Assembly (NCBI GenBank): GCA_014804485.1
Contig: JAAUZT010000007.1
Coordinates: 1 to 54,442 of the forward strand
Direction: 5' to 3'
DNA: 54,442 nt
Origin: Lachnospiraceae bacterium
GTDB taxonomy: Bacteria; Bacillota; Clostridia; Lachnospirales; Lachnospiraceae
Shown here: piece after piece, positions 26,438-35,088 of the stretch
How the letters are laid out: every line of letters begins with the position of its first letter
Position numbering within the stretch: position 1 is the stretch's first letter
The notes under the pieces: model-generated
What the model was told of the DNA's origin: nothing
The model's input: the letters and a program-made list of their open reading frames with translations, nothing else
Database searches by the model: none
Made by a program: the position numbers and the translations under genes

Positions 26438-28951
26438 TTATTTAACTTTAACCGTCAAGGTAGCTTTCTTACCATCCGCTGTCGTAGCTGTAATTTTAAC
26501 AGTACCTTTTTTGATCGGTGTTACTTTTTTGTCAACAAGCTGAACAATGCCGCTCTTACTTACAGTATAAGTAACAGGTGCAACATTATTCTCATCGTCT
26601 GCTACTGTCCAACCATTATCTGTCTGAACCTTTGTATAAATCATTGCTGGATCTGCGTCTGAGCTCTCAAACTCCAGAGTCTTCTTCTGAGTTTCAGATT
26701 CTGGATTATCCACAAACTGCACCTTCTTGCTCGGCACTACAACCTTTAATTCCATGCTCGACTGAACACCGGCATTTGCAATTTTCGCAGTAACAATAAA
26801 CTTATCACCAGCCTCATATTTATCTTTCGTAAGTTTAAGCTTACCGCCCTTTATATCGCTCTCTGGAACTGGTGTGTTCGAACCATCTTTTGTTATCCGT
26901 GTTGCTGTCCATACAATATCCTTAGCCTTGCTTGTTGTTCCTTTGTCCAGCGTAGCCTTGAGAGTAATTGTCTGGTTCTTGTTTGTTGCTGCAATAGCAC
27001 TGTTCTTTGTAGACAGTACAATAGACTTTGTGGGTACTGTAACAGACGCTTTGAAAGTTGCTTTGATTGCAACATACTTATTGCCCTTCTTAGTAGCTCC
27101 ACTTACAGTGATTGTCGGTGTACCCTTCTTGATACCCTTAACAGTACCATTTCCGTTATTACTATCCATCGTAGCTGTCGCAAGTGTATCCTTACTGGAA
27201 GCCCAGTTCAAAGTTGTTGCTACAGGTTTTCCATCGAGTGCAGTAACCAGCTTTTCTTCACCGTCTTCAGTAATCTTAGCCTCTGCCACAACTTTATATG
27301 TTCTTGATGTATCTGCGGCAATTGTAACTGTGGCACCCTTAGCCGTTGTAACTTTGTTGCCATTCCCAGAAGCTCCTGCAATCTGAGCATTATTCATCTC
27401 TAATACTTGAATGGATGTAATATCAATTTGCGTTAACTTAAATTCAAGAGTGTTGCCTGAGGGAAGTTCTTTTGCCTTCTTATACTCAGCTTCATCTTTC
27501 TTACCAATCACTTTAGCATTTTTTGCAGTAACCTTAACCCTGTCTGACTCACCAAAAGCTGAAACATCCGGCTTAATTGTCAGCACACCAGTTTTAGCAT
27601 TAATTGTTGCAACCTTCTTCATCTTCGCAACTTCTTGCTTATCACCATCGAAACTCCACGTCAAACCAGCATCGGTAAAGTTATCAGTACCGTTTGCTGC
27701 GAAATGCTGATTAGAGCCTAATTTTATAGACTGTCCCGAATACAAATTAGCTGTAGCTGCAGTAATTTCAAATCCTGTCAAGTTTGCTCTTACGGTAACG
27801 CTAAGTGTTGCCTTCTTGCCGCTTGATGCCTGCGCCGTAATCTGCGCTGTACCTACGGACTTAGCAACCAGTGTCACTTCATCGCCTTTGCCATTGCCCT
27901 TCACCTCTACGATAGCAGGCTTTTTGGATGACCATGTAACCTTGTCAGTACAATTCTCACGATCTGTTGTAACAGTTCCGTCCTCTTTCTTACTCGATAG
28001 CACAACCTCAAATTTCTGACCCTCGCTGTCACCATCATTATTTACAAGCCAATCATATTTTTTAATTAACTCTGTCCTGCCCACTTTTCGGATTTCGACC
28101 TTAGTAGCAGGGGTGGCTTTTTTTATTGTAATTGTTACAGGTTCTTTAACTTTTTCGCCTATAGCAACAACGGTTACATCCTTATCAACTTTATTTTTCT
28201 TCAACTTGAGGATGCCATTCTTCAATGTAGCACTCTTGGCATCATCCTTAACGATCTCAAATGTAATGTTATCGGTTGCAGTATCGGGCACCGTTGTTAC
28301 ATACTCATTAAGATCCAAAGAAACGCCTTCATACGCATCCTTGTTCAAAGCAACATCGTCCCACTTCAAGCCAGTTGCAATCTGCTTAACATTCACATTA
28401 GCCGTGGATGTAAAATGGATATTATTTGCATAATCATCCAGACTCACGGTAACGGTTGTCTTACCACCAGACTTAGCCACTAAGGTCATCTGATTCGTTT
28501 TACCATTGTCCACTTTGTGATTAAGGGAAACTATACTGTTCTCGCCTGATTTCCATGTCAGAAGTTTTGCTAAGTGCTCCTCTTCCTTCTCTTTGTCCTT
28601 CATACCATCCTGCCAGACAAACTCAACCGTCAGCGTCTTTGTCTCCTGCTTCTCGGGATTATAAGCGCCCTCCATTGTCAAATCGACATTTGTCTCATCC
28701 AGAACGATACCTACAAGATTACTGTCATTTTTCAAAACACCCGACTTTGAACCGGTATAAGTCGATGTAACAGTACCTGTACGGGTGTCATCGTCGCCAT
28801 TTTGGTCGTACATATTACCCCAGCCATCTTCGACTTTATATACACCACGAAGACCTGCCGCAGATGCTGTCAGCGGGGTGGCAACCAGCATAGTAGCTGC
28901 TAATGTCCACACCATTGCTTTTTTAGCAATTGCTATACATTTCTTTTTCAT
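26438..28951 (-). CDS. Secreted Big2/Ig-like surface protein
   Basis: This 837-residue protein has a clear signal peptide (KKKCIAIAKKAMVWTLAATM core, cleavage near ASA-AG at residue 31). The rest is a chain of beta-sandwich domains with Big2 hallmarks: TWSSKKPAIVEV with VAKSVGTAQITA, LNWASSKDTLATATM with VKGIKKGTPTITV, and a final VTPIKKGTVKITATTADGKK. There is no LPXTG motif or C-terminal membrane helix, so it is released or held non-covalently, perhaps to a cell-wall polymer. ATG at 28951 is chosen, with GGAGGAG nine bases upstream. A good promoter lies at 28995-29023. It may be an abundant envelope or adhesion protein; function is inferred from domains only. Confidence 0.8.
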   Translation of the reverse strand: MKKKCIAIAKKAMVWTLAATMLVATPLTASAAGLRGVYKVEDGWGNMYDQNGDDDTRTGTVTSTYTGSKSGVLKNDSNLVGIVLDETNVDLTMEGAYNPEKQETKTLTVEFVWQDGMKDKEKEEEHLAKLLTWKSGENSIVSLNHKVDNGKTNQMTLVAKSGGKTTVTVSLDDYANNIHFTSTANVNVKQIATGLKWDDVALNKDAYEGVSLDLNEYVTTVPDTATDNITFEIVKDDAKSATLKNGILKLKKNKVDKDVTVVAIGEKVKEPVTITIKKATPATKVEIRKVGRTELIKKYDWLVNNDGDSEGQKFEVVLSSKKEDGTVTTDRENCTDKVTWSSKKPAIVEVKGNGKGDEVTLVAKSVGTAQITAQASSGKKATLSVTVRANLTGFEITAATANLYSGQSIKLGSNQHFAANGTDNFTDAGLTWSFDGDKQEVAKMKKVATINAKTGVLTIKPDVSAFGESDRVKVTAKNAKVIGKKDEAEYKKAKELPSGNTLEFKLTQIDITSIQVLEMNNAQIAGASGNGNKVTTAKGATVTIAADTSRTYKVVAEAKITEDGEEKLVTALDGKPVATTLNWASSKDTLATATMDSNNGNGTVKGIKKGTPTITVSGATKKGNKYVAIKATFKASVTVPTKSIVLSTKNSAIAATNKNQTITLKATLDKGTTSKAKDIVWTATRITKDGSNTPVPESDIKGGKLKLTKDKYEAGDKFIVTAKIANAGVQSSMELKVVVPSKKVQFVDNPESETQKKTLEFESSDADPAMIYTKVQTDNGWTVADDENNVAPVTYTVSKSGIVQLVDKKVTPIKKGTVKITATTADGKKATLTVKVK

Positions 28952-28994
28952 TGTACTTCTCTCCTCCATCTTAGATTTATTAACGCTATTACTG

Positions 28995-29023
28995 AGTATA
29001 AAGCACTTTATCCATTTTCGCAA
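28995..29023 (-). promoter_or_regulatory. Sigma-A promoter of the Big2 surface protein gene
   Basis: On the minus strand TTGCGA (29023-29018), a 17-bp spacer and TATACT (29000-28995) lie about 45 bp upstream of the ATG. Match and spacing are good. Confidence 0.65.
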
Positions 29024-29053
29024 GTGTTGTCTCAATAAAAAAACAATTTTGTG

Positions 29054-29091
29054 TATTATGATGATTTTATTAGGGAATAATCATCATAATA
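29054..29091. other. Perfect 13-bp inverted repeat
   Basis: TATTATGATGATT (29054-29066) and AATCATCATAATA (29079-29091) form a perfect hairpin with a 12-base loop. On the minus strand a run of seven T follows about ten bases later, so it could end the transcript of the upstream GT2/GT-C pair. It could also be an operator just upstream of the Big2 promoter. Confidence 0.5.
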
Positions 29092-29141
29092 CCTAAATTT
29101 TGATTATAGAAACGCACCGTCGTACATATTTTCCGGCTGCT

Positions 29142-30188
29142 TTATACTTCCGCACCGTCTACAACATTACTTTGCTGCAGATCTGTATGCTCTTCTGTAC
29201 GCTTTTCTTCACCCCCTCCTTTACTTATCGGCCTGCCATCCGGATCCAACAACCCTAACTCCAGTTTTTTTACCCTGAACTGTATATCTTCAAGCAGTTT
29301 GCGATTGGCGGATATGATATCTGCCTGCAGTCCGGCTACGATGGACTGACTTCCTATAATAATCATCATAGTCGCAAAAATCAGGGATTGTATATGTCCG
29401 TTCCCGTTTCCCTGAAAGAAGAAAAGCAGGAACCTGACGCCGATTGCAACGCCTACCAGCATGGCGGTTACCCCTAAAAGAAAGAATACCTTAAGCGGCT
29501 TATACATCAGCACTGCTCTCAGGATCGTCAGCATAGACTTCTTAATATAATCAAAAATGGATTGCATTAATCTGGATTTGCGCAGTTCCGGATTCGTATT
29601 GACGGGCACCGATGTGATCGCCATCTTATTCCGTCCGGCCTGCACAATAGTCTCCAGCGTGTAGGTATATTCATTATGTACATTCACCCGCATCGCGGCT
29701 TTCCTGCTGTATGCCCTAAAACCGCTGGGCGCGTCCGGTATGTCGGTCTTCGATGCCAGTCTCACTACAAAACTACCGAAGCGCTGCAATTTCTTTTTGA
29801 CATATGAAAATTCTGATATCTCATCAATCGGTCTTTCACCGATTACGATATCGGCCTTTTTGTCCAGAATCGGACGGATCAGTTTCTCAATATCCGCACC
29901 GCAGTACTGATTATCCGCATCCGTATTGACTATGATATCCGCTCCGTGACGGAGCGCCATGTCAATTCCCGCCAGAAATCCTTTGGCCAGTCCCAGATTA
30001 CGTTTGAAATGTACAATATAATGAACACCCCATTCAATCGCAACTTGTTCCGTATTATCACTGCTCCCGTCATTGATGACCAGATATTCGATCTCATCCA
30101 CCCCATCAATATGCTTCGGAAGTTCATTGAGCGCAATTTCCAGTGTCTCCGCTTCATTATAACATGGTATCTGAATTATCAGTTTCAT
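29142..30188 (-). CDS. DPM-like GT2 glycosyltransferase with C-terminal membrane helices
   Basis: This 348-residue enzyme has LIIQIPCYNEAETLEIAL, LVINDGSSDNTEQVA, NLGLAKGFLAGIDMAL and VNTDADNQY at the N terminus, then PSGFRAYSRKAAM. Two membrane helices (about 235-258 and 268-290) and a charged tail of about 50 residues follow. This is the layout of enzymes that put a sugar on polyprenyl phosphate. The next gene downstream in the map, transcribed just before it, encodes a GT-C-like membrane protein only 27 bp away, so the two likely make and use the same lipid-linked sugar. AGGAGGCATCCG precedes ATG. No GtrA gene is adjacent. Confidence 0.85.
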   Translation of the reverse strand: MKLIIQIPCYNEAETLEIALNELPKHIDGVDEIEYLVINDGSSDNTEQVAIEWGVHYIVHFKRNLGLAKGFLAGIDMALRHGADIIVNTDADNQYCGADIEKLIRPILDKKADIVIGERPIDEISEFSYVKKKLQRFGSFVVRLASKTDIPDAPSGFRAYSRKAAMRVNVHNEYTYTLETIVQAGRNKMAITSVPVNTNPELRKSRLMQSIFDYIKKSMLTILRAVLMYKPLKVFFLLGVTAMLVGVAIGVRFLLFFFQGNGNGHIQSLIFATMMIIIGSQSIVAGLQADIISANRKLLEDIQFRVKKLELGLLDPDGRPISKGGGEEKRTEEHTDLQQSNVVDGAEV

Positions 30189-30215
30189 CGGATGCCTCCT
30201 GCTTCTTGCTTCCGT

Positions 30216-32393
30216 CTACTCTCTGAAAGGATCCCAGCGCCTTGCCAGATTCTGATTCTTATTAACTGCCAGTATATATCCATTGATCCGAACGATCTCT
30301 TCACATTCATCCGCCACCGCAGCATCTTCCCTCATCCAGAAGTAATCCTTCATAATATAGAAGGCATCTTCTTCATATGAGATATCAGTCACACCTACTA
30401 CCGTAACCGGCTGACCAGGCAACATGAACTGCAGTGCCCCCGGATTCCTGTCATTGCCGGAATCCGCTATATAATAGACGTTTTCCCCATTTCCCAATAT
30501 ACGTATCCAGTCCGAGAACTGTACGAAAGGCTCCGCCTGTTTTTCATTCCTTACCACCACGTATTTATCTACAATGGTTTTACCCAAATAAGACCACGCA
30601 ACAATCGGAATCATCAGTGCAAGAACCGTCCTTACTACTGCAGCTTTCGGAAAGCGTTCTCTCACCGGCTTAAGCAACAGCATAAACCAGAAGACCATAG
30701 GCCGGATGTATTGCTCAATCTGCGCTATCTTACCGTAAGGTACTTCGTAATTCCAGACCACCCTGCCAAACATAACGCAATGTGCCAGTTCGAATTCCTT
30801 CCTTTGCAGTTCGTCCCATGCATACTGACACAATCTGCCTGCCAATATATATAATATCATGTAAATGACCACAGTGCGCACCCATTTTTTGTCATTCAGC
30901 AGCCGGTATAATCCGTATAAGAGTACAAAACCAAGCACAAACTCCGTATATCTGCCATTAACAAGGTCATCATTCTTATATAGACCTTCCTTATAAATTG
31001 CGCTGATCATAAAAGTGCTGAAACATGCCGCCAGCACACCTAAAAGCCAGATACGGAATTCCCACGGCTCCTCAGCTACAATCTCTTCTGAAGTATCCGC
31101 ATCGCCCACAGTACTGCTCTCTGCTTCGCCCTCCCTCCGACCTCTGCATAATGCCGTGAACTTACTGATATGCTCCCTTAAAAGTATAAAAGCATTCTCA
31201 AACAGCCCATATATCCCCCAACAGACTACTAATCCCGTAGCAGACGCCAAATAGAACCACTTGCCTGTAATACTGATACCCAGACGAATCATTCCGTTTA
31301 TCGTAAAAATATTTTTAACCGCTCCCCATTGACCAGAAAAGTCATTTACGCTCAATCTATTCGCCACGCCGCCCATTCCTTCCAGAAGATTAGCTACACC
31401 GGTTAAATACCCGTTGCTTCTAAGAATAAAATAGGCACAAACAATCACTACTCCGGCCATCACCAGTCCAAGAACGATCTTCTTATATCCTTTCTCGAGC
31501 ATCCAGAACAGCAAAAGCACTATACTCCCTGCCATCAAAACGACCAGTGACTTCTTCGTCAGGGCATATCCGACAATACTGCTCCAGCCCGTCGATTCAC
31601 CGCCAAGGTAATTTACGTGCTGCAAATTGCCTTTGATCATGGCATGAACCAGACTGTACAGATACATGCCCCCGAAGAAAGCTGCCGTATCACTCATCCG
31701 GTTGCGCTTAAGAAGCCGCAGATACATGACCATCAGTATCGCCGTCACGACAATTCCCAGCGCCCGCTGGTGCACCGTATAAATATAGAAAGAAACAACC
31801 GCAAATGCAATGTGATTTCCAATGCCGGGTGTATCCACCACTCGCATCATCACATAGAGAAACACCCAGAAGAAAAACATCAGCGTACATTCCGTCCATG
31901 TGATATGTGCATATACGATATACGATGAATATGTAAATACTGCAAAACATGCTACTGTTCTGACAAGATCATTCAGACCGGTCAGATAACGCTTCGCCAG
32001 TTTGAGCGCCAGCACGTAGCTCATAACAAGAAAACCTGCATTCATCACCACTGCCGCACGGTACATTGTATCCCATCTCCAGCCGAACAGCTCTGCCAAT
32101 GCTCTGATCAACACCAGTAAAAGGCTGTATCCATATGAGTAATAGCCGATCCTGCCCGTCACCGAAGTCCAGTCGTCTCCCATAAAGAATGCGCTGTTAG
32201 ACCAATACCCGATCTCGTCATTAAAGAGAATCGGCTGTCCGATCTCAGACAACCTGTACGTAGCAAGCAAAAAAATCACCAACGCCGGAATGCACTGAAG
32301 CATGACGACACGGTGTTCGTAAAAATATTTATTGAGGTTCTTCAAAGAGTGCGTTGTCATTTTGAACATCTTTATTTTCATATTTGTGTACAC
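30216..32393 (-). CDS. Large GT-C-like membrane protein (GT39/PMT style)
   Basis: This protein of about 725 residues has a dozen or so membrane helices. After the first helix comes FNDEIGYWSNSAFF, the acidic DE-x-YW loop typical of GT-C enzymes of the PMT/ArnT type that use polyprenyl-phosphate sugars. A charged cytoplasmic insert (GRREGEAESSTVGDADTSEE) divides two helix groups, and the C-terminal part forms an extracytoplasmic domain (FSDWIRILGNGENVYYIADS). It lies 27 bp from the DPM-like gene and probably accepts its product. The start is uncertain: GTG at 32393 or ATG at 32381 or 32369, none with a clear Shine-Dalgarno sequence. The acceptor is unknown. Confidence 0.7.
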   Translation of the reverse strand: MYTNMKIKMFKMTTHSLKNLNKYFYEHRVVMLQCIPALVIFLLATYRLSEIGQPILFNDEIGYWSNSAFFMGDDWTSVTGRIGYYSYGYSLLLVLIRALAELFGWRWDTMYRAAVVMNAGFLVMSYVLALKLAKRYLTGLNDLVRTVACFAVFTYSSYIVYAHITWTECTLMFFFWVFLYVMMRVVDTPGIGNHIAFAVVSFYIYTVHQRALGIVVTAILMVMYLRLLKRNRMSDTAAFFGGMYLYSLVHAMIKGNLQHVNYLGGESTGWSSIVGYALTKKSLVVLMAGSIVLLLFWMLEKGYKKIVLGLVMAGVVIVCAYFILRSNGYLTGVANLLEGMGGVANRLSVNDFSGQWGAVKNIFTINGMIRLGISITGKWFYLASATGLVVCWGIYGLFENAFILLREHISKFTALCRGRREGEAESSTVGDADTSEEIVAEEPWEFRIWLLGVLAACFSTFMISAIYKEGLYKNDDLVNGRYTEFVLGFVLLYGLYRLLNDKKWVRTVVIYMILYILAGRLCQYAWDELQRKEFELAHCVMFGRVVWNYEVPYGKIAQIEQYIRPMVFWFMLLLKPVRERFPKAAVVRTVLALMIPIVAWSYLGKTIVDKYVVVRNEKQAEPFVQFSDWIRILGNGENVYYIADSGNDRNPGALQFMLPGQPVTVVGVTDISYEEDAFYIMKDYFWMREDAAVADECEEIVRINGYILAVNKNQNLARRWDPFRE

Positions 32394-32433
32394 TCATATT
32401 CATTATCACTATCGTCACTAAAGGCACGATTCA

Positions 32434-33273
32434 TTATAGCAGATTCTGTTGTGAAGTCAACAATCTCCCGATTTCCTTCACCGAATCAAATATCATGTCC
32501 GGCAGCACCTCTGAGCGGCGCACATCCTCCATGGATGCCTCCCCGCTCAGGACCAGTATACTCTTAAGCCCGTTATTCCTGCCTGCGGCAATATCCGTGT
32601 AGAGACGGTCTCCTACCATAGCTGTCTCCTCACGTTTCACATTGACTCTACTGGTCAGATAGTCAACAATATCCCCGTTAGGCTTACCGATGATCCTGTC
32701 CGGATAGCGATCTGCCGATGCATGGATAAACGCATGGATTGCGCCCGCGTCAGGGATAAATCCCGTCTCGGTGGGGCAGTTATAGTCGGGATGGGTCGCC
32801 AGATAAGGCAGTCCGGCTCTCACGTGGTCGCATACCCGGCACATCTTCCGGTAATCCAGTGAGGTATCGAAAGCAGTCACCACCACATCGGGGTTCTCCT
32901 CCTCCAACAGGATTCCAGCCTGCGCAAACTCTTCCTGCAGCAGCGGATTGCCCAGCAGGAATACCTTCTTACCCGGAAAATGATTCTGCAGATACCAGAT
33001 CGTGGCCTGCCCCGACGTGACGATTCTGTCCTCCCCCACATCCAGTCCCATCCGGTGCAGCTTGTCCACATACACTGCCGCATTCTTAGAGGAATTATTG
33101 GTCACAAACACGTAGCTTCTGCCCGTCTCTTCTATCCTATGCAGGAAATCAAGCGCACCGTCGATCCACTGTTCTCCCAGATAGACGGTGCCGTCCATGT
33201 CCAGCGCGAAGCAGCGTATCTGGGGCAGAATATGTTCCTGATCCTGATTAATCTGGGGAATTTGTGTAATCAT
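32434..33273 (-). CDS. HAD-IIA family sugar phosphatase (NagD-like)
   Basis: This 279-residue HAD hydrolase has motif I CFALDMDGTVYLG (nucleophile and acid Asp), motif II VFVTNNSSKN, and the motif III/IV region MVGDRLYTDIAAG. A C2-type cap lies between, ending in IIGKPNGDIVDYL. NagD-like enzymes dephosphorylate sugar phosphates or nucleotide monophosphates in the cytoplasm; some remove p-nitrophenyl phosphate in vitro. AAAGGAGTCATCCC precedes ATG. It starts a minus-strand transcript diverging from the DUF6062 gene. The family is secure and the substrate is not. Confidence 0.88.
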   Translation of the reverse strand: MITQIPQINQDQEHILPQIRCFALDMDGTVYLGEQWIDGALDFLHRIEETGRSYVFVTNNSSKNAAVYVDKLHRMGLDVGEDRIVTSGQATIWYLQNHFPGKKVFLLGNPLLQEEFAQAGILLEEENPDVVVTAFDTSLDYRKMCRVCDHVRAGLPYLATHPDYNCPTETGFIPDAGAIHAFIHASADRYPDRIIGKPNGDIVDYLTSRVNVKREETAMVGDRLYTDIAAGRNNGLKSILVLSGEASMEDVRRSEVLPDMIFDSVKEIGRLLTSQQNLL

Positions 33274-33414
33274 GGGATGACTCCTTTATTGGCTAAAGTC
33301 CGTTTGCCGTATTTCTCATTTAATATAGCACGCGCGGTGTACCTGCGCAACCGATACCGTCCGAATTTGCTATTCATTTCCTATATCGGACTCACTACAC
33401 TGCGCATTTTATTA

Positions 33415-33443
33415 TTTACCCTTTCCCCCGAATGCGGTACAAT
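33415..33443 (+). promoter_or_regulatory. Candidate promoter of the DUF6062 gene
   Basis: TTTACC (33415-33420), a 17-bp spacer and TACAAT (33438-33443) lie about 55 bp upstream of ATG at 33498. An imperfect palindrome ATGGACTCG/CGAATCCAT (33454-33475) follows in the leader. Confidence 0.55.
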
Positions 33444-33497
33444 ATCATTATGGACTCGATACCGAATCCATATAATAATCGGGAAAGAAGGTATTTC

Positions 33498-34259
33498 ATG
33501 AAAGAACAATTATACACGATCCCCCTTAACGACGCTATGAACGCCAACGACGAATGCCCTTTCTGCTTCATTGAGCGCAATGTGGAACAGGATCTGCTGG
33601 ATTTCGTACTCGGCTCCGGCTCTTCTTATATGGAGAGCGATGTCCGCGAACAGACTGACCTGGCGGGCTTCTGCCGCAATCATTTCAAGAAAATGTACGA
33701 CTATGGCAACACCCTGGGCAACGCATGGATTCTGAAGACGCACTATATGCAGATCATCCGGGAGATGCAGCAGCAGTTTAAGAGCTTCAAACCCGGCAAG
33801 ACATCGCTTAAGGACAAGTTCAGGAAGCAGACCGAACGCCAGAACCCTATCGGAATATGGGTCGCGGAAAAAGAGCAGTCCTGCTATATCTGCAAGCGGT
33901 ATGCCGATACATACGAACGCTATCTGGATACCTTCTTCGTCATGTACAAGAGAGACCCTGAATTCCGTGAGAAAGTAAAGAACAGCAAGGGATTCTGCCT
34001 GCACCATTTCGGCGACCTGTGCGAAGGCGCCGACACGCGCCTGTCCGACAAGGAAAAGGCGGAGTTCTACGATATGGTATTCCCGCTGATGGAACAGAAT
34101 ATGGCGCGACTCTCCGAAGATGTGTCATGGATGGTAGAAAAATTCGACTACCGCAACAAGGATGCCGACTGGAAGAACTCCAAGGATGCCATTGAACGCG
34201 GCATGCAGAAGTTAAAGGGCGGGTATCCGGCGGATCCGCCGTATGTGATGAACAAATGA
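33498..34259 (+). CDS. DUF6062-family protein, cysteine-rich
   Basis: This 253-residue cytoplasmic protein starts MKEQLYTIPLNDAMNANDEC and contains CPFCFIERNVEQ, GFCRNHFKKMYDYGN, SCYICKRYADTYERYLDT and GFCLHHFGDL. The paired C-x-x-C and C-x-x-H sites suggest two metal-binding centres, probably zinc. ATG at 33498 is chosen because AAGAAGG lies eight bases upstream; the frame extends further 5' without support. It matches the DUF6062 pattern known from Clostridia, with no assigned function. It is a single-gene transcript with promoter and terminator. Confidence 0.8.
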   Translation: MKEQLYTIPLNDAMNANDECPFCFIERNVEQDLLDFVLGSGSSYMESDVREQTDLAGFCRNHFKKMYDYGNTLGNAWILKTHYMQIIREMQQQFKSFKPGKTSLKDKFRKQTERQNPIGIWVAEKEQSCYICKRYADTYERYLDTFFVMYKRDPEFREKVKNSKGFCLHHFGDLCEGADTRLSDKEKAEFYDMVFPLMEQNMARLSEDVSWMVEKFDYRNKDADWKNSKDAIERGMQKLKGGYPADPPYVMNK

Positions 34260-34282
34260 CAAATCGCAATCTCTGTCATAAC

Positions 34283-34323
34283 AAAAGCCTTGCAGGACAT
34301 TATCACTCCGCAAGGCTTTCTTA
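34283..34323. terminator. Bidirectional rho-independent terminator
   Basis: AAAGCCTTGC (34284-34293) pairs perfectly with GCAAGGCTTT (34310-34319), followed by TCTTAT on the plus strand and TTTTGTTATG on the minus strand. It separates the DUF6062 gene from the convergent Asp-rich membrane protein gene. Confidence 0.8.
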
Positions 34324-34344
34324 TGTTCTAATAATTATGTCTTA

Positions 34345-34761
34345 TTACATCGCGTCCATGGACCCGTCACTGTCATCATCGTCGAAAAACTCTTCCACTT
34401 TCACTTCGGCTTTGTCAGCGGCTTCCTTAACCTTATCGGCTGCTTCCTTCGCCGCGCCAACGACCTTGTCGGTCACTTCCTTAGCCTCACCCACGACCTT
34501 GTCGGTCATTTCAGCCTTGGCAGCGCTCAGACCTTCTTTAAAATCTTCCGCTTTCTCCAGATCCAGATCAACATAATTGCGGTCGGTATCCTTCGCCGCC
34601 TCGTCATCATCCAAATCATCATCAAAGTTATCAAAATCATCGTCGTCATCGAAATCATCATCTACAAAGTCATCTTTACCTTGTAAATAATAATACGCAC
34701 CTGCTGCAACGGCTCCGAGAGCAGCTGTCACCATTAAAAACTTACCAAATTTTTTTGCCAT
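34345..34761 (-). CDS. Small membrane-anchored Asp-rich protein
   Basis: This 138-residue protein starts with a hydrophobic N-terminal segment (KFLMVTAALGAVAAGAYYYL). A very acidic Asp/Phe stretch of about 35 residues follows, then an amphipathic Ala/Lys/Glu/Asp region (KEVTDKVVGAAKEAADKVKE) like those in YtxH or LEA-type proteins, and an acidic tail. It is probably inserted by its N-terminal helix, with the acidic helical part in the cytoplasm or, if the segment is a signal anchor in the other sense, outside. AAAGGAGAACCCTC precedes ATG. I do not recognise a functional family. Metal binding or a stress role is possible but unproven. Confidence 0.7.
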   Translation of the reverse strand: MAKKFGKFLMVTAALGAVAAGAYYYLQGKDDFVDDDFDDDDDFDNFDDDLDDDEAAKDTDRNYVDLDLEKAEDFKEGLSAAKAEMTDKVVGEAKEVTDKVVGAAKEAADKVKEAADKAEVKVEEFFDDDDSDGSMDAM

Positions 34762-34922
34762 GAGGGTTCTCCTTTCACCGTCTGTTATATCACTATATTA
34801 ATACTATTTTATCAAAATGAAAAGAGAATATGTACAAAAAATAAATGTTTTTTTACCGTTGCCGTTTAGAACACAACATCTTGTGCCCCCAAAATTTCTT
34901 AAAACTAGTTTTTCTCCAGACA

Positions 34923-34951
34923 TTGAATCTCGTCCTTTTTTGTGCTATCAT
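34923..34951 (+). promoter_or_regulatory. Sigma-A promoter of the TetR-type regulator gene
   Basis: TTGAAT (34923-34928), a 17-bp spacer and TATCAT (34946-34951). It lies about 140 bp upstream of the ATG at 35089; a repeat element fills the leader. Confidence 0.55.
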
Positions 34952-34961
34952 ACTCAAATAC

Positions 34962-34974
34962 GACTCATAGAGTC
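34962..34974. promoter_or_regulatory. Candidate operator palindrome
   Basis: GACTCATAGAGTC is a perfect palindrome (GACTC, ATA, GAGTC) placed 10 bp after the -10 box, where a bound repressor would block transcription. Autoregulation by the TetR-family protein encoded next is plausible. Confidence 0.4.
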
Positions 34975-34992
34975 AACACTTTCCGGAGAAAA

Positions 34993-35058
34993 AAGTAAAT
35001 TCCTGCGGAAATTAACAAAACGAGCAAGCTCGTTTGCGAGATTCGCTTTGCGAACTCG
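34993..35058 (+). repeat. Composite hairpin repeat, copy A
   Basis: AAGTAAATTCC-TGC-GGAAATTAAC, then CGAGCAAGCTCG (35021-35032), then CGAGATTCGCTTTGCGAACTCG-type sequence at 35037-35058. Each part folds on itself. The last part recurs almost unchanged at 35720-35741 and the whole recurs on the minus strand at 38213-38262. It lies in the leader of the TetR gene, ending 30 bp before its ATG. Confidence 0.75.
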
Positions 35059-35088
35059 AAAATGCACAAAAACAGGATTGGGGAATAT

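Noticed and set aside
32393..33497. Search for tRNA or rRNA genes in the conserved segment and elsewhere
   Set aside because: No sequence with a convincing TTCGA-type T arm and cloverleaf was seen anywhere in the window.
33510..34007. 165-codon minus-strand open frame opposite the DUF6062 gene
   Set aside because: Antisense to the Cys motifs of DUF6062; no start signal.
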